64,000 bases of DNA from Imbroritus primus (GCF_964332355.1 NZ_OZ201293.1:2976001-3040000), one strand, 5' to 3'; counted from the first letter of the stretch, positions 1-13,602 are shown. Notes: generated from the letters alone by a model not told the origin. Program-made: numbers and translations.

Positions 1-114
1 GTACACACGGGTGCACACGCCACGGCGTTGCGGACAGTTCTCCAGCGCAGGGCTCTTGCTCTTGATGACGGCAGAGCGGCGACGCTTGCGAACCAGTTGG
101 TTGATAGTTGGCAT
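1..114 (-). CDS. rpsL: 30S ribosomal protein S12, N-terminal part
   Basis: Only the first 38 codons lie in the window; the gene runs off the left edge. The translation begins MPTINQLVRKRR and continues through KSPALENCPQRRGVCTRVY, which matches the conserved N-terminus of S12, the small-subunit protein at the decoding centre. The ATG is the only sensible start. It is read in the same direction as recQ and rpoC and would head the str operon (rpsL, rpsG, fusA, tuf) beyond the window. The 240 bases between it and recQ contain no gene. I see no convincing promoter hexamers there, although an rpsL promoter is expected in that gap. Confidence 0.95.
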   Translation of the reverse strand, partial: MPTINQLVRKRRRSAVIKSKSPALENCPQRRGVCTRVY

Positions 115-354
115 TGTTTCAATCCAGCGTGGTAATGACAAAACACCGCACCGTGAAAACGGCGCGGCAAGCAAATACAATCGGGTATCTGGCACTAGGA
201 AGTGAGCGAACGCTCTCGTGAAACGTGCCGGAACATCAGGCGAATATCAAAGAGCGCAAGCTCGACCGGGGAAATTGCGATGTGCGTGGACGCACGTTCC
301 CCAAAGCCAAAAACTCGAGCCTGACACTATATCCGGAGATTTTCCATTGGTCAA

Positions 355-2214
355 CTAGGCCAGCGCGAGCGTTTGCAACAAGGCGGCCCCATAGCGCTCA
401 AGCTTGGCGGCGCCGATACCCGGAATACCCTGCAGATCCGTCAGCGAGGCCGGGGCGCGGCGCGCCAGCTCGGCCAGGGTGGCGTCATGGAAGATCACGT
501 ACGCGGGCACGCCGTGCTCGCGGGCAGCGTCGCCCCGCCAGCCGCGCAGGGCATTCCAGCGCGCCAGCGTAGCGGAATCCATCTCGGCCGCATGGTCCAC
601 GCGCGCACTGGCAGTCGTCTTGCTTCGGCCGCGCCGCGCCGTTGGCGGCGGCTGCCGCAGGGTAACGCTAACTTCACCTTTGAGAACGGCCCTGGCTGCC
701 GGCGCGAGCAGCAGCGCGCCATGCCCGCCATGGTCAACCTCCAGCAGACCATGCGCGACCAGTTGGCGGAAAATACCCATCCACTGGCTGGCGGAGAACT
801 GCCCGCCGACACCGAAGGTCGAGAGCTTGTCATGCTGCCATTGCCGCACACGTTCGGTGAGCTGGCCGCGCAGGATGTCGGTCAGGTGCGTTGCACCAAA
901 ATGCACGCCACTCGCCTGTGCGGCACGGTATACGCAGGACAGCGCCATCTGCGCCTCGCGCGTGCCATCGCATGTCGCGGGCGGCTCGAGGCAGGTATCG
1001 CAGTTGCCGCAGGGATGGCTGGCCTCGCCGAAATAACTAAGCAGGCGCTCGCGCCGGCATCCCGCGGTCTCGCACAAGCCGAGCAATGCATCGAGCTTGG
1101 CCGAGGAGACGCGCTTGTGCACGGCATCGGCATCCGAGTCGTCGATCATGCGTTTTTGCTGCACCACATCGCCAAGGCCATAGGCCATCCAGGCGTTGGC
1201 CGGCAGACCGTCGCGGCCGGCCCGGCCAGTCTCCTGGTAATACCCTTCGACGCTCTTGGGCAGATCGAGGTGTGCCACGAAGCGGACATCTGGCTTATCG
1301 ATCCCCATCCCAAAGGCGATGGTGGCGACGATGACGATGCCCTCTTCCCGCAGGAACCGCTGCTGGTTCATCTGTCGCACACCGGCATCTAGGCCGGCGT
1401 GGTAAGGCAAGGCGTTGATACCCTGGCTCGCCAGCCACTCGGCAGTTTCTTCCACCTTCCGGCGCGACAGGCAATAGACCACCCCGGCGTCGTGCTCGAT
1501 GCCACCCTTGCCATCCGGACGTCCATGTTCAGCACGGATGAACGCGAGCAATTGGGTACGCGCGTTGTCTTTTTCGACAATACGGTAGCGGATGTTCGGG
1601 CGATCGAAACTGGAGACGAATACCTGCGCGTCGTCCAGCGCCAGCCGATGGATGATCTCGTCGCGCGTAACAGCATCCGCCGTCGCTGTCAGCGCGATGC
1701 GCGGCACGTCGGGAAACTGCTCGTGCAGAACCGACAGCTGGATGTATTCGGGCCGAAAATCATGTCCCCACTGCGACACGCAATGGGCTTCGTCGATGGC
1801 GAAGAGCCCGATGCGGGCACGTTCCAGCAAGCCAAGAAACCGGGGGGTCAGCAGGCGCTCGGGGGCGACATAGAGCAGATCCAGCTCGCCGCGCAGCAAT
1901 GCGCGTTCGATTTCTGCCGCCTCTGCGCTCGACAAGGTGGAGTTCAGATAAGCGGCATTGACACCCAGTTCCGACAACGCCGCGACCTGGTCTTGCATCA
2001 GCGCGATCAACGGCGATACGACGATGCCGACACCGTGCCCCGCACGCTTGCGCAACAGCGCCGGTAGCTGGTAGCACAGCGACTTGCCGCCACCAGTCGG
2101 CATCAGCACCAGGCAATCCCCGCCGCCCGCGACATGCTCAATGATGTCGCGCTGCCGATCGCGAAATGCGAAATAGCCGAAGACTTCCTTTAGCAGGGCC
2201 AGAGCATCTGACAT
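355..2214 (-). CDS. recQ: ATP-dependent DNA helicase RecQ
   Basis: A 619-residue superfamily 2 helicase that unwinds DNA 3' to 5' in recombination and stalled-fork repair. Walker A (PTGGGKS) is at about residues 39-45, the DEAH box at 141-144, and motif VI (QETGRAGRDG) at about 327-336. A RecQ zinc-binding region follows with cysteines near 386, 402, 405 and 408. The C-terminal 75 residues (from about YVIFHDATLAEL) form an HRDC domain that helps bind structured DNA. The length is normal for bacterial RecQ. It is co-oriented with rpoC but separated from it by a strong terminator, so it must have its own promoter. It sits between rpoC and rpsL. Confidence 0.96.
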   Translation of the reverse strand: MSDALALLKEVFGYFAFRDRQRDIIEHVAGGGDCLVLMPTGGGKSLCYQLPALLRKRAGHGVGIVVSPLIALMQDQVAALSELGVNAAYLNSTLSSAEAAEIERALLRGELDLLYVAPERLLTPRFLGLLERARIGLFAIDEAHCVSQWGHDFRPEYIQLSVLHEQFPDVPRIALTATADAVTRDEIIHRLALDDAQVFVSSFDRPNIRYRIVEKDNARTQLLAFIRAEHGRPDGKGGIEHDAGVVYCLSRRKVEETAEWLASQGINALPYHAGLDAGVRQMNQQRFLREEGIVIVATIAFGMGIDKPDVRFVAHLDLPKSVEGYYQETGRAGRDGLPANAWMAYGLGDVVQQKRMIDDSDADAVHKRVSSAKLDALLGLCETAGCRRERLLSYFGEASHPCGNCDTCLEPPATCDGTREAQMALSCVYRAAQASGVHFGATHLTDILRGQLTERVRQWQHDKLSTFGVGGQFSASQWMGIFRQLVAHGLLEVDHGGHGALLLAPAARAVLKGEVSVTLRQPPPTARRGRSKTTASARVDHAAEMDSATLARWNALRGWRGDAAREHGVPAYVIFHDATLAELARRAPASLTDLQGIPGIGAAKLERYGAALLQTLALA

Positions 2215-2252
2215 GACGCGCAGTATCCGTCCATCGATTCAAACAATTCCAT

Positions 2253-2285
2253 AAAAAAACCCGGCCGTCAGATAACGGCCGGGTT
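2253..2285 (-). terminator. Rho-independent terminator of the rpoBC operon
   Basis: A perfect 11-bp stem (2258-2268 with 2275-2285) has a 6-base loop. On the minus strand it is followed by a run of T (A at 2253-2259 on the plus strand). It lies about 60 bases past the rpoC stop codon and upstream of recQ, so it should end the ribosomal protein and polymerase transcript. Confidence 0.92.
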
Positions 2286-2347
2286 CATCAGATTACCCGG
2301 CGATCCGGCCCTTGAAACCGGGCCGTGAATCGCACAGCAGGCGGTGC

Positions 2348-5300
2348 TCAGGCATCGTCCTGCGGCTGGGTCTCGGCAGGTGCCTCGAAAATGAGGTGCT
2401 GCTCTTCGTCGGCAATCGCCTGGGCGCGTTCGCGCTCCGCCGCTTCGCGCGTCTTGCGCGCACGGTGGTAGGCCAGACCGGTACCGGCTGGGATGAGACG
2501 ACCCACGATGACGTTTTCCTTGAGACCGCGCAGATCGTCGACCTTGCCCATGATGGCGGCTTCGGTCAGGACGCGCGTGGTTTCCTGGAACGATGCCGCC
2601 GAGATGAAGCTGTCGGTCGACAGCGACGCCTTGGTAATACCGAGCAGCATATTCTCGTAGGTCGCCGGACGCTTGCCTTCGGCGATCACGCGATCGTTTT
2701 CGTCGAGGAGCTCGGAGCGTTCCACCTGCTCACCCGGGATGAACTTGGTATCGCCCACGTCGGCCACCTGCACGCGGCGCAGCATCTGACGCACGATCAC
2801 TTCGATGTGCTTGTCGTTGATCTTCACGCCCTGCAGACGGTACACGTCCTGCACTTCGTCGACGATGTAGGTCGCCAGTTCTTCCACGCCCTTCAGGCGC
2901 AGGATGTCGTGCGGATCGGCCGGGCCTTCCACGATCATCTCGCCCTTGTTGACGACCTGGCCATCGTGCACCAGCACCTGCTTTTCCTTGGCGATCAGGA
3001 ACTCGTGGGCATTGCCGTCGAGATCCGTGATGACCAGGCGTTGCTTGCCCTTGGTGTCCTTGCCGAACGATACGGTACCAGTGACTTCCGCCAGCACCGC
3101 AGCGTCCTTCGGCGAACGTGCTTCGAACAGCTCGGCCACACGCGGCAGACCGCCGGTAATGTCGCGGGTCTTCTGCGATTCGGTCGGGATACGTGCCAGC
3201 ACTTCACCGACGTGCACCTGCTGACCATCTTTTACGGTAATCAGCGCACCGACCTGGAAGCCGATGGTCACGGAGTGGTCCGTACCCGGGATCTTCACTT
3301 CGGCGCCGTTGGCGTCGAGCAGCTTGACTTGCGGACGCAGGCCCTTGGTCGCAGCGGTGCGGCGCTTGGCGTCGATCACCACCAGCGTCGACAGGCCCGT
3401 CACCTCGTCCATCTGCTTGGCAACGGTCACGCCTTCCTCGACGTTCTCGAACTTGACGGTACCGGTGTACTCCGACACGATCGGACGCGTCAGCGCATCC
3501 CACGTCGCCAGCTGGATACCAGCCTTGATGACCTGGCCATCCTGCACCAGCAGCGTTGCACCGTACGGGATTTTGTGACGTTCGCGCTCGCGACCGTGGT
3601 CGTCGGTGATCAGCGCTTCGCCCGAACGCGAGATGACGACCTGCTCGCCCTTCGTGTTGGTCACGTAGCGCATCGTCGCCGTGAAGCGGATGGTACCGTT
3701 CGACTTGGCTTCGACGCTCGAGGCCACGGCGGAACGCGAGGCTGCGCCACCGATGTGGAAGGTCCGCATGGTCAGCTGCGTGCCCGGCTCACCGATCGAC
3801 TGCGCCGCGATCACGCCCACGGCTTCACCCGAGTTGACACGCGAACCGCGGCCCAGGTCGCGGCCGTAGCACTGCGCGCACAGACCGTAGCGCGTGTCGC
3901 AGGTCAGCGGTGTGCGGACCTTGACCTCGTCCACGCCCAGCGAATCGATCTGGTCGACCAGATCTTCGTCGAGCAGGGTGCCGGCTTCGATCACGGTTTC
4001 CTGGGTTTCCGGATTGACCACGTCGTTTGCCGTCACACGGCCGAGAATCCGGTCGCGCAGGGCTTCGATGACTTCACCGCCTTCGACCAACGCCTTCATG
4101 GCCACGCCATTGGCAGTGCCGCAATCGTCTTCGACCACCACCAGATCCTGCGTCACATCGACCAGACGACGCGTCAGGTAACCGGAGTTGGCGGTCTTCA
4201 GTGCCGTATCGGCCAGACCCTTACGTGCGCCGTGCGTCGAGATGAAGTACTGCAGTACGTTCAGACCTTCGCGGAAGTTCGCGGTAATCGGCGTCTCGAT
4301 AATCGAGCCATCCGGTTTGGCCATCAGGCCACGCATACCGGCGAGCTGGCGGATCTGTGCCGCCGAACCGCGCGCACCGGAGTCAGCCATCATGTAGATG
4401 GCATTGAACGACTCCTGCTTCACGGTCTTGCCTTCGCGGTCCACCACATCTTCGTGCTGGAGCTGCTCCATCATCGCCTTGCCAACCTGGTCGCCGGCGG
4501 CGCCCCAAATGTCCACGACGTTGTTGTAGCGCTCCTGGTTGGTCACCAGACCCGACATGTACTGCTTGTCGTATTCCTTCACCTTGGCAGCTGCTTCGGA
4601 AATGATCTTTTCCTTCTGCGGCGGGATCAGCATATCGTCGATGGCGATCGAGATACCGGCGCGCGTTGCCAAGCGGAAACCGGACTGCAACAGCTTGTCG
4701 GCGAAGATCACGGTCTCGCGCAGGCCGCACTTGCGGAACGAGGTGTTGATCAGGCGCGAGATTTCCTTCTTCTTCAGCGGCTTGTTCAGCACCGAGAACG
4801 GCAAGCCCTTCGGCAGGATTTCCGAGAGGATGGCGCGGCCGACGGTGGTCGCCTGCAGGGACGTCTTGGCACGGAAGCGCGCGTCGCCTTCGGCATCCTT
4901 GTCGACCAGCTCGTACTCGGTGATACGCACGTTGACGCGCGTCGCCAGTTCGACTTCCTTGTTCTCGTAGGCGCGGATCGCTTCACCGACATCAGCGAAA
5001 GTCAGGCCCTCGCCCTTGCCGTTGATCTTGTCGCGGGTCGTGTAGTACAGGCCCAGCACCACGTCCTGCGACGGCACGATCGAGGGATCGCCGTTGGCCG
5101 GGAACAGGATGTTGTTCGAGGCCAGCATCAGGGTACGGGCTTCGATCTGGGCTTCGAGCGACAGCGGCACGTGCACGGCCATCTGGTCACCGTCGAAGTC
5201 GGCGTTGAACGCCGCGCAGACGAGCGGGTGCAGCTGGATAGCCTTGCCTTCGATCAGTACCGGCTCGAACGCCTGGATACCGAGGCGGTGCAGCGTCGGC

Positions 5301-6580
5301 GCACGGTTCAGCATGACCGGATGCTCGCGGATCACTTCCTCGAGAATGTCCCACACCACCGGCGTCTGGCTTTCCACTTCCTTCTTCGCCGCCTTGATGG
5401 TGGTGGCGATGCCCATGGTTTCGAGCTTGTGGAAGATGAACGGCTTGAACAGCTCGAGCGCCATCAGCTTAGGCAGGCCGCACTGGTGCAGCTTGAGGGT
5501 CGGGCCCACCACGATAACCGAACGACCCGAGTAGTCGACACGCTTGCCCAGCAAGTTCTGACGGAAACGACCGCCCTTGCCCTTGATCATCTCGGCCAGC
5601 GACTTGAGCGGGCGCTTGTTGGCGCCAGTCATGGCCTTGCCGCGGCGGCCGTTGTCGAGCAGCGAGTCGACGGCTTCCTGCAGCATGCGCTTTTCGTTGC
5701 GCACGATGATTTCCGGCGCCTTCAGTTCGAGCAGGCGCTTCAGGCGGTTGTTACGATTGATGACGCGGCGATACAGGTCGTTCAGGTCCGAGGTGGCGAA
5801 ACGGCCGCCATCCAGCGGCACCAGCGGACGCAGCTCGGGCGGCAGCACCGGCAGCACTTCGAGGATCATCCAGTCCGGCTTGATGCCGGAGCGCTGGAAT
5901 GCCTCGAGCACCTTCAGGCGCTTGGCGAACTTCTTGATCTTGGCTTCGGAGCCGGTCGCCTGCAGTTCGGCGCGGATCTGTTCGATCTGCTTCTCGATGT
6001 CGATGCCGCGCAGCAGTTCACGAATGCCCTCGGCGCCCATCATGGCGACGAACTCGCCCTCGCCATACTCGTCGCACTTCGCGAGGTAGTCGTCCTCGGT
6101 CATGATCTGGCTCTTCTTGAGCGGGGTCATGCCGGGCTCGATCACCACGAATGCTTCGAAGTACAGCACGCGCTCGATGTCGCGCAGCGTCATATCGAGC
6201 ACCATGCCCAGACGCGACGGCAGCGACTTCAGGAACCAGATATGCGCGGTCGGCGCGGCCAGTTCGATATGGCCCATGCGCTCGCGACGCACCTTGGCGA
6301 GCGTCACTTCGACGCCGCACTTTTCGCAGATCACGCCACGGTGCTTGAGGCGCTTGTACTTGCCGCACAGGCACTCGTAGTCCTTGATCGGACCAAAGAT
6401 CTTGGCACAGAACAGGCCATCCCGTTCCGGCTTGAAGGTACGGTAGTTGATGGTTTCCGGCTTCTTCACTTCGCCGTACGACCACGAACGGATTTTTTCA
6501 GGCGACGCGAGGCCGATCTTGATCGCGTCGAACTGCTCTTCCTGCTGTACCTGCTTAAAGAGATCGAGCAATGCTTTCAT
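2348..6580 (-). CDS. rpoC: DNA-directed RNA polymerase subunit beta'
   Basis: A 1410-residue largest catalytic subunit of RNA polymerase. The N-terminal zinc finger has cysteines at 70, 72, 85 and 88. The active-site motif NADFDGD, whose aspartates at 461, 463 and 465 bind the catalytic magnesium, is intact. The second zinc site is recognisable near CDTRYGLCAQCYG. The ATG start gives the canonical MKALLDLFKQ N-terminus. It is the last gene of the rplKAJL-rpoBC run, 107 bases after rpoB, and is followed by a strong terminator. The rpoB-rpoC gap is GC-rich with imperfect inverted repeats that may mark an RNA processing site; this is only a suggestion. Confidence 0.98.
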   Translation of the reverse strand: MKALLDLFKQVQQEEQFDAIKIGLASPEKIRSWSYGEVKKPETINYRTFKPERDGLFCAKIFGPIKDYECLCGKYKRLKHRGVICEKCGVEVTLAKVRRERMGHIELAAPTAHIWFLKSLPSRLGMVLDMTLRDIERVLYFEAFVVIEPGMTPLKKSQIMTEDDYLAKCDEYGEGEFVAMMGAEGIRELLRGIDIEKQIEQIRAELQATGSEAKIKKFAKRLKVLEAFQRSGIKPDWMILEVLPVLPPELRPLVPLDGGRFATSDLNDLYRRVINRNNRLKRLLELKAPEIIVRNEKRMLQEAVDSLLDNGRRGKAMTGANKRPLKSLAEMIKGKGGRFRQNLLGKRVDYSGRSVIVVGPTLKLHQCGLPKLMALELFKPFIFHKLETMGIATTIKAAKKEVESQTPVVWDILEEVIREHPVMLNRAPTLHRLGIQAFEPVLIEGKAIQLHPLVCAAFNADFDGDQMAVHVPLSLEAQIEARTLMLASNNILFPANGDPSIVPSQDVVLGLYYTTRDKINGKGEGLTFADVGEAIRAYENKEVELATRVNVRITEYELVDKDAEGDARFRAKTSLQATTVGRAILSEILPKGLPFSVLNKPLKKKEISRLINTSFRKCGLRETVIFADKLLQSGFRLATRAGISIAIDDMLIPPQKEKIISEAAAKVKEYDKQYMSGLVTNQERYNNVVDIWGAAGDQVGKAMMEQLQHEDVVDREGKTVKQESFNAIYMMADSGARGSAAQIRQLAGMRGLMAKPDGSIIETPITANFREGLNVLQYFISTHGARKGLADTALKTANSGYLTRRLVDVTQDLVVVEDDCGTANGVAMKALVEGGEVIEALRDRILGRVTANDVVNPETQETVIEAGTLLDEDLVDQIDSLGVDEVKVRTPLTCDTRYGLCAQCYGRDLGRGSRVNSGEAVGVIAAQSIGEPGTQLTMRTFHIGGAASRSAVASSVEAKSNGTIRFTATMRYVTNTKGEQVVISRSGEALITDDHGRERERHKIPYGATLLVQDGQVIKAGIQLATWDALTRPIVSEYTGTVKFENVEEGVTVAKQMDEVTGLSTLVVIDAKRRTAATKGLRPQVKLLDANGAEVKIPGTDHSVTIGFQVGALITVKDGQQVHVGEVLARIPTESQKTRDITGGLPRVAELFEARSPKDAAVLAEVTGTVSFGKDTKGKQRLVITDLDGNAHEFLIAKEKQVLVHDGQVVNKGEMIVEGPADPHDILRLKGVEELATYIVDEVQDVYRLQGVKINDKHIEVIVRQMLRRVQVADVGDTKFIPGEQVERSELLDENDRVIAEGKRPATYENMLLGITKASLSTDSFISAASFQETTRVLTEAAIMGKVDDLRGLKENVIVGRLIPAGTGLAYHRARKTREAAERERAQAIADEEQHLIFEAPAETQPQDDA

Positions 6581-6687
6581 TGCAACTCCTTGTGTGGCTG
6601 CCGCGCATCGGGCGCGTCAGCCGTGAACCATTGGCAAAAACCTCAATCGGCCCGGCCAACCTTTCCGGCCGACCGGGCTTGGCGCAA

Positions 6688-10788
<4,101 letters not shown>

Positions 10789-10956
10789 GGGATCTCCGAA
10801 TCATCGCAAGCCCGAACCACTCCGTGGAGCCCGTGCGTGCTTGAGGTGTTCAGCGACTGGTGACGGGGATTTGGCGGTTGGCCGCTACCAACCTCTGGCT
10901 GACGGTGCCGCGCGCAGCGATGCCTGGCAGACACCGCCGGGAACACCCGACCAAAC

Positions 10957-10985
10957 TTGTCTTCTGCAGTCGGTTCAGAAGACAA
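10957..10985 (-). other. Stem-loop in the rplL-rpoB gap
   Basis: A perfect 10-bp inverted repeat (10957-10966 with 10976-10985) around a 9-base loop, about 170 bases upstream of the rpoB start. No T tract follows on the minus strand, so it is not an intrinsic terminator. By analogy with the E. coli rplL-rpoB spacer it may be an RNase III processing hairpin; this is inference. Confidence 0.55.
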
Positions 10986-11094
10986 ATATCAGCGGCCTCA
11001 GGAGCGGCTGGTATTTGGCCTCTGTCATGCACCCAGACCCTTTACTTTAGGGCAGGTTTGACATCACATCCGTAAAACAGGTCCCGCAAAGCGC

Positions 11095-11126
11095 AAAAAG
11101 CTGGCACGGGAATCCCCGTTGCCAGC
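11095..11126 (-). terminator. Probable attenuator between rplL and rpoB
   Basis: On the minus strand an 11-bp GC-rich stem with one bulged base (11100-11110 with 11115-11126) is followed directly by five T residues. It lies just after rplL and before rpoB. rpoB must still be transcribed, so it should be a leaky terminator that keeps polymerase synthesis below that of L7/L12. Confidence 0.75.
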
Positions 11127-11133
11127 CTCATGC

Positions 11134-11155
11134 GCGCGATGCGTAAGCATCGCGC
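11134..11155 (-). other. Stem-loop directly after rplL
   Basis: A perfect 9-bp GC-rich stem (11134-11142 with 11147-11155) closes a 4-base loop, 8 bases past the rplL stop codon. No T tract follows. It could protect the rplJL transcript end or mark a processing site just ahead of the attenuator. Confidence 0.6.
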
Positions 11156-11163
11156 GAAGCACC

Positions 11164-11538
11164 TTACTTGATTTCAACCTTGGCGCCAGCTTCTTCAAGC
11201 TTCTTCTTGGCTTCTTCGGCGGCGACCTTGGGCACGGCTTCCTTGATGGTCTTCGGAGCGCCGTCGACCAGGTCCTTGGCTTCCTTCAGACCCAGGCCCG
11301 TCAGTTCGCGCACGGCCTTGATGGTGCTGACCTTGTTCGCGCCGGCGTCAACCAGGATCACGTTGAACTCGGTCTGCTCTTCAGCGGCGGCGGCAGCGCC
11401 GCCAGCAGCCGGGCCAGCCACTGCCAGGGCGGCAGCCGACACGCCAAACTTCTCTTCGAACGCCTTGACGAGGTCGTTCAGTTCCATGACGGACATCGAG
11501 GCAACGTGCTCGAGGATGTCTTCTTTCGTAATAGCCAT
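11164..11538 (-). CDS. rplL: 50S ribosomal protein L7/L12
   Basis: A 124-residue stalk protein that recruits translation factors to the 50S subunit as dimers bound to L10. It has the expected layout: an N-terminal dimerisation helix (MAITKEDILEHVASMSVMELNDLVKAFEEKFGV, shortened here for reference), an Ala/Gly-rich hinge around residues 35-53, and a C-terminal factor-binding domain ending in KKLEEAGAKVEIK. It lies 67 bases after rplJ. Downstream are two hairpins and a leaky terminator that separate it in expression from rpoBC. Confidence 0.97.
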   Translation of the reverse strand: MAITKEDILEHVASMSVMELNDLVKAFEEKFGVSAAALAVAGPAAGGAAAAAEEQTEFNVILVDAGANKVSTIKAVRELTGLGLKEAKDLVDGAPKTIKEAVPKVAAEEAKKKLEEAGAKVEIK

Positions 11539-11605
11539 TTGGAATAACTCCTAGATGTGATTCGGTATCGTAGTGCGATCTTGCGTCGAGAAGATGCCGC
11601 GGCCC

Positions 11606-12112
11606 TTAGGCTGCCGCGCCCTCTTCGCTTTGCTTCTTGGCAGCCAGCGCGGCCAGGCCACGGGCAAAGCCCGAAACCGGTGCCTGCATGACGCCCAGCA
11701 GCTTGGCCAGCAGCTCTTCGCGGCTCGGGATCGACGCCAGCGCCTTCACGGCGTTGCTGTCGAGCACCTGGCCGTCATACGAACCTGCGCGAATGACCAG
11801 CTTGTCGTTGGTCTTCGCGAAGTCGTTGAGCACCTTGGCCGAGGCCACTGCATCTGCGGAAAAACCGTAGATCAGCGGACCGGTCATGTGCTGCGACAGC
11901 TCTGCGAACGGCGTACCTTCGACGGCACGACGGGCCAGCGTGTTCTTGAGAACACGCAGATAGACGCCCTGCTCACGCGCTTTCACGCGCAGCTGGGTCA
12001 GATCGCCAACCGTGATACCGCGATATTCAGCAACGACGATGGTCTGGGCATTGGCGACCTGCGCCGATACCTCAGCAACGACGGCCTTCTTATCTTCAAT
12101 ATTGAGTGGCAC
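11606..12112 (-). CDS. rplJ: 50S ribosomal protein L10
   Basis: A 168-residue protein that anchors the L7/L12 dimers to 23S rRNA and represses its own mRNA. The N-terminus MPLNIEDKKAVVAEVSAQ and the region LRVLKNTLARRAVEGTPF are typical. The length agrees with the family. The 362 bases upstream, between rplA and rplJ, hold no gene and fold into a closed domain (see the L10 leader entry). This is where L10 with L12 is known to bind its transcript in other bacteria. Confidence 0.97.
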   Translation of the reverse strand: MPLNIEDKKAVVAEVSAQVANAQTIVVAEYRGITVGDLTQLRVKAREQGVYLRVLKNTLARRAVEGTPFAELSQHMTGPLIYGFSADAVASAKVLNDFAKTNDKLVIRAGSYDGQVLDSNAVKALASIPSREELLAKLLGVMQAPVSGFARGLAALAAKKQSEEGAAA

Positions 12113-12474
12113 GGTTTTGCTCCAAATTGACAGCTTTCCACAGGGGACAGACTGTCAGTCCAAAAGAACGGCGTCCGACTGGCACACATCACTCTGGAAT
12201 TCCAAAGTCACTGCATCCCTTCGGGGTCGCCATCTGCGTTGGCCGCCACGGTATCGCTACCCCAGCAATTAAGGCGTGATGTTCGAGGCACGGGACCTCC
12301 TGCATCGACACCGCCAACGGTCTTTGATAACCAGCCGCTCCGGCGCTGTTGCTGCCAGGGCGACTGCCCAAAGTCCTGTCGAACTGCCCGGAGGCACTCC
12401 GACGTATTCTGTTGCCACTGTGCAGTGTTATCAGGACCGCACAGCCGCGGGCGCCAGGCGCCCGCGGTTCAATC
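12113..12474 (-). promoter_or_regulatory. rplJ leader, candidate L10 autoregulatory RNA
   Basis: There is no gene in these 362 bases. On the minus strand a 7-bp stem (12237-12243 pairing with 12313-12319) closes a GC-rich domain of about 70 bases, 120 to 200 bases before the rplJ start. A long-range stem closing a multibranched leader at this place is what the L10-L12 feedback site looks like in other bacteria. I did not find promoter hexamers I would trust here. The structural assignment is inference from position and pairing. Confidence 0.55.
12445..12467 (-). other. Strong GC hairpin just after rplA
   Basis: A near-perfect 11-bp inverted repeat (12445-12455 with 12457-12467) is made almost entirely of G and C, 7 bases past the rplA stop codon. 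No T tract follows on the minus strand. It probably acts as a transcript barrier or processing signal at the rplA-rplJ boundary. Confidence 0.6.
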
Positions 12475-13170
12475 TCAAGCAGCCAGCGAGGCCTGGTCGA
12501 TCCGCACGCCCACGCCCATGGTGGACGAGACAGCGATCTTGCGCAGGTACACCCCCTTGCTGGTGGCCGGCTTGGCCTTGTTCAGCGCCTCGAGCAGTGC
12601 GGCGAGGTTGCGCTTGAGCGCTGCGTCCTCGAACGAACGGCGGCCGATGGTGGCGTGGATGATACCGGCCTTGTCGACACGGAACTGCACCTGACCGGCC
12701 TTGGCGTTCTTCACGGCCGTGGCCACGTCCGGCGTCACGGTGCCGACCTTCGGGTTCGGCATCAAGCCACGCGGACCGAGGATCTGGCCCAGCGTACCGA
12801 CGATACGCATCGTGTCCGGCGAAGCGATCACGATGTCAAAGTCCATCTGGCCAGCCTTGATCTGTTCTGCCAGATCTTCCATGCCAACGATTTCGGCGCC
12901 AGCGGCCTTGGCTTGCTCGGCCTTGTCACCCTGGGCGAACACGGCGACGCGCACCGACTTGCCGGTACCGGCAGGCAGCACGACGGAACCACGGACAACC
13001 TGGTCCGACTTCTTGGCATCGATGCCGAGCTGCACGGCCACGTCGATCGACTCGTCGAACTTGGCGCGGGCGCATTCCTTGACGAGCGACAGGGCTTCGT
13101 CAACCGGATAGAACTTGGTGCGCTCGACCTTGGCCTTGTTGGCCGCAACGCGCTTGGAAAGCTTAGCCAT
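12475..13170 (-). CDS. rplA: 50S ribosomal protein L1
   Basis: A 231-residue protein of the L1 stalk, which helps release deacylated tRNA from the E site and represses the L11 operon in E. coli. It starts MAKLSKRVAANKAKVERTKFY and contains the conserved GPRGLMPNPKVGTV segment. The start codon lies next to the rplK stop codon (13171) with no spacing, which implies translational coupling. Length and sequence are normal. Confidence 0.97.
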   Translation of the reverse strand: MAKLSKRVAANKAKVERTKFYPVDEALSLVKECARAKFDESIDVAVQLGIDAKKSDQVVRGSVVLPAGTGKSVRVAVFAQGDKAEQAKAAGAEIVGMEDLAEQIKAGQMDFDIVIASPDTMRIVGTLGQILGPRGLMPNPKVGTVTPDVATAVKNAKAGQVQFRVDKAGIIHATIGRRSFEDAALKRNLAALLEALNKAKPATSKGVYLRKIAVSSTMGVGVRIDQASLAA

Positions 13171-13602
13171 TTACAGACCCTCCACCGTGATACCCATCGA
13201 GCGGGCGCTGCCAGCGATCGTGCGAACTGCTGCATCCATGTCGGCTGCGGTCAGATCGGCGTTCTTCGTCTTGGCGATTTCTTCAGCTTGCGCGCGCGTG
13301 ATCGAACCGACCTTGTCGGTATGCGGCTTGGACGAGCCCTTCGTCACGTTGGCTGCCTTCTTGATCAGCACCGTTGCGGGCGGTGACTTCATCACGAAGG
13401 TGAAGCTCTTGTCCGCGAAGGCGGTAATCACCACCGGAATCGGCAGACCCGGTTCCATGGCCTGCGTGGAGGCATTGAATGCCTTGCAGAATTCCATGAT
13501 GTTCAGACCGCGCTGACCCAGTGCGGGGCCGACGGGCGGCGACGGATTTGCTTTACCAGCCGGAATTTGCAGCTTGATAAAGCCAACGATTTTCTTGGCC
13601 AT
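13171..13602 (-). CDS. rplK: 50S ribosomal protein L11
   Basis: A 143-residue protein of the GTPase-associated centre that is needed for RelA stimulation and for thiostrepton action. The proline-rich N-terminal segment (QIPAGKANPSPPVGPALGQRG) and the RNA-binding C-terminal domain (GSARSMGITVEGL) are intact. It follows nusG after 142 bases of noncoding leader, where an rplK promoter and the L1 repressor site are expected but were not resolved by eye. Confidence 0.97.
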   Translation of the reverse strand: MAKKIVGFIKLQIPAGKANPSPPVGPALGQRGLNIMEFCKAFNASTQAMEPGLPIPVVITAFADKSFTFVMKSPPATVLIKKAANVTKGSSKPHTDKVGSITRAQAEEIAKTKNADLTAADMDAAVRTIAGSARSMGITVEGL

